From: an uncultured Lachnospiraceae bacterium
GTDB taxonomy: Bacteria; Bacillota; Clostridia; Lachnospirales; Lachnospiraceae
Assembly: GCA_910577955.1 (NCBI GenBank)
Contig: CAJTNC010000033.1
Coordinates: 1-27,976, forward strand
Length of the DNA stretch: 27,976 bases
Direction of reading: 5' to 3'
The notes beneath the pieces are model-generated. The model did not search any database, was not told the DNA's origin, and saw nothing but the letters and a program-made list of their open reading frames with translations. The position numbers were made by a program, and so were the translations under genes. The stretch's first letter is position 1, and each line of letters begins with the position of its first letter. This document shows, piece after piece, positions 24,382-27,976 of this stretch.

Positions 24382-26118
24382 CTATTCCTCTATGTAAAAC
24401 CGCGCTGCAATATCTTTCAACTTATCCGCCTCGCTCTGACACTGGGTCACCATCTCCATATTGTCGCCCATACGGTTCACCACGGAAGCCGTTTTCTCAG
24501 CAATATCCGTCACGCCGATTGCCGACTCATTGATCGTCTTGCTGATGCCTTCCAACCCCTCGGTAACCATGATGATCTTCTCGTTCAGCGTTACGACGGA
24601 CTCCTGAATCGCGCTCATGCTGCGCTTCACGGTCAGCGCGTCATCATCGTACTGATTGCTCACATCATAGAATGTCTGATAATCGGGCACCACCTGATTC
24701 TCCATGAATTGCGTCGTCTCATGGAGCGTCGCTCCCATATTCCGCACCACTGTATTGACATCGGCTACGATGTGGTTGATGTTTGCCGCTGTCTCGGAGG
24801 TCTGGTTCGCCAGATTCCCGATCTCCGTGGCCACCACCGCAAAGCCTTTACCCGCTTCACCCGCCCTTGCAGCCTCGATAGATGCATTCAGAGCCAAAAG
24901 GCTTGTCTGGGATGATATCCGCATGATCACTTCCGTCAGCTCGTTGATCTTATCCACTGCTTTGGCTTCCTCAATCGCTTTTTCGGAATTTACCTGCAGT
25001 GCGGAGAACATCTCTCTGGCCAGTTTCACAGACTCTGTCACAGACTCTTTTAACTTTGCTGCCCGCTCTTCAATCTCACCAGCTAACGTCTCGCCCTCCA
25101 CGGACATTTTCTGTATCCCCACGGACTCGTCTTTCATCTCTTCTATCCCCATGACCAGAGTCTGCGTCGTGGCCGTGGTTTCCTCCATGCCTGCCGCCAG
25201 TTCCTCGGTGGTGGCGGAGTTATTTGTGCAGGAGTCGTTCACTTCCACGGAACTCTCCTCCAAGACATCCACGATATCCGCCAGACGTGCACTGACGCTG
25301 CTGATATCTCCGATCACGCTGCGCAAACTTCCGCGCATACCCGCCACTGCGTTCGCCATAGCGCCGCACTCGTCTTTCCCCTTTGTGAGCTTTGCACTCC
25401 AAGGATGTTTCATAAACCGCAGATCTTTCATCTCATTGATCAGTATTGTTGTCTTTTTCAAGGGATTCATCATAAAGCCGGACAGAATAAAGATCACCAC
25501 CGTAAGCACTATCAACACGGCGATCATGCCCTGCCCTGCGCTGACCATCATCATGGAAATCCCGCTCAAAATCTCCTCCTCATCGGTAGAAATCACGATG
25601 ATGTCCTTGGTGGAAAGCACATAATAGGCTGCATATTTTACCTCGCCGTTAAACTCATAGCTCACCACCTCTGGCTTTGGTATAATGCCTGTCCGGATCT
25701 TTGATACAACGCCCTTTACCACTTCGTTTTCCACCGGCTGCCCGACCTTGCTCTGTGTCGGATGATAGAGCATGGTGCCTTCCGGAGATACCATATAAGC
25801 GTAAGACGATTCCACGCCCTCCATGCCCGCGCCGTCGAGAATCGTCGCATAGGCATTATAGTCCATTTCTTTCCCTGCCTGCTGCACTTCCGCAATCACC
25901 ACCTGCATACCGACCGCGTAGGATTTTGCCAGACTGAGCAGTGAATTTTGCGTCAGTGTAGTGAGTTCCTCTTCCGCCCTCGGAACTGTGATCCACAGCA
26001 CCATGATACAGGAACACAACGCTCCCAGCATCACAAATAAGATCATTTTCATTCGCATGGAGCGAAGCAGCGGCACTTTCCCTGCTTTTCCTGTTACTTT
26101 CTCCTGATTTTCACCCAT
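24382..26118 (-). CDS. Methyl-accepting chemotaxis protein with a Cache-type sensor
   Basis: A 578-residue transmembrane receptor. The first membrane segment is at about residues 24-45 (ILFVMLGALCSCIMVLWITV). An extracellular Cache-type domain follows at about 46-190 (YAYMVSPEGTMLYHPTQSKV; VKYAAYYVLSTKDIIVIST). A second membrane segment lies near 197-217 (MIAVLIVLTVVIFILSGFMM), then a HAMP linker and the cytoplasmic signalling helices. The tip reads SSQTSLLALNASIEAARAGE, followed by GKGFAVVATEIGNLANQT, the conserved CheA/CheW contact. No CheR-binding pentapeptide is at the C-terminus. Ligands of such Cache sensors are often small acids or amines; the ligand is unknown here. It is not beside other che genes. 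Confidence 0.94.
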   Translation of the reverse strand: MGENQEKVTGKAGKVPLLRSMRMKMILFVMLGALCSCIMVLWITVPRAEEELTTLTQNSLLSLAKSYAVGMQVVIAEVQQAGKEMDYNAYATILDGAGMEGVESSYAYMVSPEGTMLYHPTQSKVGQPVENEVVKGVVSKIRTGIIPKPEVVSYEFNGEVKYAAYYVLSTKDIIVISTDEEEILSGISMMMVSAGQGMIAVLIVLTVVIFILSGFMMNPLKKTTILINEMKDLRFMKHPWSAKLTKGKDECGAMANAVAGMRGSLRSVIGDISSVSARLADIVDVLEESSVEVNDSCTNNSATTEELAAGMEETTATTQTLVMGIEEMKDESVGIQKMSVEGETLAGEIEERAAKLKESVTESVKLAREMFSALQVNSEKAIEEAKAVDKINELTEVIMRISSQTSLLALNASIEAARAGEAGKGFAVVATEIGNLANQTSETAANINHIVADVNTVVRNMGATLHETTQFMENQVVPDYQTFYDVSNQYDDDALTVKRSMSAIQESVVTLNEKIIMVTEGLEGISKTINESAIGVTDIAEKTASVVNRMGDNMEMVTQCQSEADKLKDIAARFYIEE

Positions 26119-26311
26119 CCTTCTTGCCCCCCTATTTCTATAATAGCAGTTTGCACATCATCATAAAAAACAGCTTAGTAATAGCATATAATATTTTTCA
26201 CAATAGCGCTACTATTTTTTTTGATTTTTTCTACTGTTTCGACAAAAATAAGTGAAAATATCAATAGGAACAAATCAGGATCAACAGAAAAAATGATCGT
26301 TTTATCAGATT
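26119..26311. other. AT-rich intergenic gap between hydE and the chemotaxis gene
   Basis: About 190 bases, rich in runs of A and T, with no gene. It should carry the hydE terminator and the chemotaxis gene promoter. A TTGTGA-like -35 is visible on the minus strand near 26203, but the matching -10 (TACTAA) is poor. No flagellar sigma-28 box was recognised. Confidence 0.3.
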
Positions 26312-27325
26312 TTACCTAGAAATTTTGACGAAGTTTTTCCGGTCCCCTCTGCCTTCCACGATCCGGTAACCGATCTTTTCCATTCGCTCTTTCAGGGCAT
26401 CAAGAGCCTGCTTTTCGTCTTTCATCCCTCCGTTTTCAACGGTTTTCCCCTCGTACAGCGCGTACTGATCCCGCACGGCATCCGGTGTCAGATTCGGCAT
26501 ACAGACATTGGCTCCCGCCTGTATCCCCATTTCCAGCCCCTGTCTGTGGAGCGTCCCTAAAGCCGTGGTAGCCGGCAAAAGGACGGATGGCAGCAAAACT
26601 CTGATCATTGCCAACAGAACCAGAGTAAGTTCCAAATTCCCCGCAGACTCTCTCCCGAAAGGGGTGTCGGACTGCGGAATAAAAGGGCCGATCCCCACCA
26701 TATCAGGCTGCAGATCGCAGATAAACTTTATGTCTTTCTCCAGATGCTCCGGGCGCTGCCCCGGAGAACCCACCATGAAACCGCAGCCCACCTGATATCC
26801 GATCTCCTTCAGATCCCACAAACACCGTTTCCTGTTCTCCGGAGAACAGGATGCCGGATGGAGCTTTCTGTAATGTTCTTCATCCGCCGTCTCGTGGCGC
26901 AGCAGGTAGCGGTCCGCTCCTGCGTCAAACCATTGTTTATAGACCTGCCGCGGATGCTCCCCCACAGAAAGCGTGAGGGCGCAGTCCGGATACGCTCTTT
27001 TTATACATTCCACCAGAGATGCTGTCTTCTCCGGCGTATACAGGGGATCCTCCCCTCCCTGCAAGACAAAAGTACGGAAACCGAGCCTATACCCCTTTTT
27101 ACAGCAGGTCAAAATCTCTTCCTCGTCCAGACGATACCGCCTGATATGATGATTAGATGCCCGGATGCCGCAATAATAGCAGTCGTTTTTACAGTAGTTC
27201 GTAAACTCGATCAGACCTCTGATATAGACGTCCTTTCCGTAGTATTCCTGCCTGACGGCTTCCGCCCTCCGAAAAAGCTCCCTGCGCCGCGTCTCATCTT
27301 CGTAATCAGTCAGTTTTCCTACCAT
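26312..27325 (-). CDS. hydE: [FeFe]-hydrogenase H-cluster maturase HydE, radical SAM
   Basis: HydE is a radical S-adenosylmethionine enzyme that helps build the dithiomethylamine-bridged diiron subcluster of [FeFe]-hydrogenase. The radical SAM cluster motif is NYCKNDCYYC (C45, C49, C52), preceded by YIRGLIEFT, the typical HydE lead-in. Barrel motifs follow: FVLQGGEDPLYT, LRHETADEEHYRKLHP, CGFMVGSPGQRPEHLEKDI, IGPFIPQSDTPFG and PNLTPDAVRDQYALYEGK. The length of 337 residues is normal. PylB and BioB relatives are less likely given RGLIEFTNYC and IGPFIP. HydF, HydG and hydrogenase genes are not in the window. The start overlaps the end of the upstream secreted-protein gene by seven bases, with a weak binding site, so coupling is likely. 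Confidence 0.9.
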   Translation of the reverse strand: MVGKLTDYEDETRRRELFRRAEAVRQEYYGKDVYIRGLIEFTNYCKNDCYYCGIRASNHHIRRYRLDEEEILTCCKKGYRLGFRTFVLQGGEDPLYTPEKTASLVECIKRAYPDCALTLSVGEHPRQVYKQWFDAGADRYLLRHETADEEHYRKLHPASCSPENRKRCLWDLKEIGYQVGCGFMVGSPGQRPEHLEKDIKFICDLQPDMVGIGPFIPQSDTPFGRESAGNLELTLVLLAMIRVLLPSVLLPATTALGTLHRQGLEMGIQAGANVCMPNLTPDAVRDQYALYEGKTVENGGMKDEKQALDALKERMEKIGYRIVEGRGDRKNFVKISR

Positions 27326-27915
27326 GCCACGATCTCTATCATCCCCATGGTGTCATCCCAGCCCAGTACCTCAAAATAGTAACTTGTCTTACAATGTCCC
27401 GTTCCGTCGTCAAACGAAAAAGACTCCAGATCACTGTATGCTGCCTGTTCGATGTGAGCCGGGTCTAAAAATCCTGTGCCCCAGCCCCCTCCGGTATATT
27501 GATCCATATAATTATACCACTCATAAAGATCATGTTTCCCTATCGTCTCATCCCAGTTTCCTTTCAGGGAAGGATCCCACTTGATCCCGTTTGTCTCTAT
27601 GATATTGCAATAGATCATTAACAGCTCCCCTATCGTATAGCCATACTCCGAAGCCGGAGCGGGCAGTTCAGGATAGATATATTTATCTGACAGCGGTTTT
27701 CTTCCCTCCGCCTTTCCGCAATTCACATAATGCTGATACAGCAACTGTGTGTCCCGGCCAAAAATCGGCATCAGGTCAGGATTAGACTCCACATAGTAGT
27801 CGCTGTCAAACAGCACGCCGTCCGGCATTCTGTCAGGAAGCGCCTCAGCGGTCAGCTTGTTGCTGCAGATCATCATACCCATTGCCAGCAGTGTCATCAT
27901 AATTTTCTTTTTCAT
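27319..27915 (-). CDS. Secreted protein with an NPDL-type cell-surface repeat
   Basis: A 198-residue protein with a clear signal peptide (MKKKIMMTLLAMGMMICSNK, cleavage probably after TAEA). Then one copy of a motif seen in clostridial surface proteins: LFDSDYYVESNPDLMPIFG followed by LLYQHYVNCGKAEGRKP (about residues 34-74). Its general form is F-D-x-x-Y-Y-x-x-x-N-P-D-L, then L-Y-x-H-Y-x-x-x-G-K-x-E-G-R. The C-terminal half contains several tryptophans and aromatic residues and is unassigned. AGGAGGAG before the ATG is strong. Its last seven bases overlap hydE. Upstream, near 27954-27970, lies an inverted repeat CCTTAC-agcca-GTAAGG that may be an operator. Confidence 0.8.
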   Translation of the reverse strand: MKKKIMMTLLAMGMMICSNKLTAEALPDRMPDGVLFDSDYYVESNPDLMPIFGRDTQLLYQHYVNCGKAEGRKPLSDKYIYPELPAPASEYGYTIGELLMIYCNIIETNGIKWDPSLKGNWDETIGKHDLYEWYNYMDQYTGGGWGTGFLDPAHIEQAAYSDLESFSFDDGTGHCKTSYYFEVLGWDDTMGMIEIVAW

Positions 27916-27953
27916 CTCTCTCCTCCTACTACAATGTATTTATGGTTAATATC

Positions 27954-27970
27954 CCTTACAGCCAGTAAGG
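27954..27970. repeat. Inverted repeat upstream of the secreted-protein gene
   Basis: CCTTAC and GTAAGG are separated by five bases, 39 bases before the ATG. No T-run follows on the minus strand, so it is not a terminator for that direction. It could be a protein-binding site or the end of an upstream unit lying outside the window. Confidence 0.3.
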
Positions 27971-27976
27971 AATTAT

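Overview
The window looks like chromosomal DNA of an anaerobic Firmicute, most likely a clostridial gut bacterium of the Lachnospiraceae type. Evidence is the clostridial-type pyruvate phosphate dikinase, the [FeFe]-hydrogenase maturase HydE, the PyrB plus PyrI arrangement, strong AGGAGG ribosome binding sites throughout, and moderate GC in the core genes. This placement is inferred from gene content and was not tested by a search.

Layout. (1) Positions 1-2820 are clearly AT-rich and differ from the rest. The first 715 bases hold no intact gene: only short broken reading-frame remnants and a terminator-like hairpin. They are followed by a tightly coupled three-gene minus-strand operon (2727 to 716). 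It encodes two proteins I do not recognise and a PIN-like nuclease carrying a large cysteine-containing insertion. This is the best candidate for an undescribed system (defence, toxin-antitoxin or RNA processing). (2) Positions 2825-3102 hold the ppdK terminator and a GC-rich series of hairpins. (3) ppdK (minus) and an ABC-F ATPase plus HAD phosphatase pair (plus) diverge from a shared promoter region. (4) Positions 15961-8474 are a minus-strand run: pheA, a DUF815 ATPase, ppx, ppk1, a small acidic protein and a membrane protein. The centre is polyphosphate turnover. (5) A lone plus-strand DUF5050-like exported propeller protein (16155-17189) follows. (6) Positions 21329-17212 are a folate operon, folC-folE-HD hydrolase-folP-folB/folK, covering GTP to dihydropteroate and then folate polyglutamylation. 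(7) A small CmpB-like membrane protein (plus) converges on a bacterial PH-domain protein, which lies downstream of pyrB-pyrI. (8) A nitroreductase, a methyl-accepting chemotaxis protein, hydE and a secreted protein complete the right end, all on the minus strand.

How the genes work together: most are core metabolism (PEP/pyruvate interconversion, phenylalanine, folate and pyrimidine synthesis, polyphosphate, hydrogenase maturation), arranged in short operons with start/stop overlaps. I found no tRNA, rRNA, CRISPR array or intact insertion sequence. Several start codons given here are internal to the longest open frame and were chosen because a good ribosome binding site and the family's usual N-terminus both point there.
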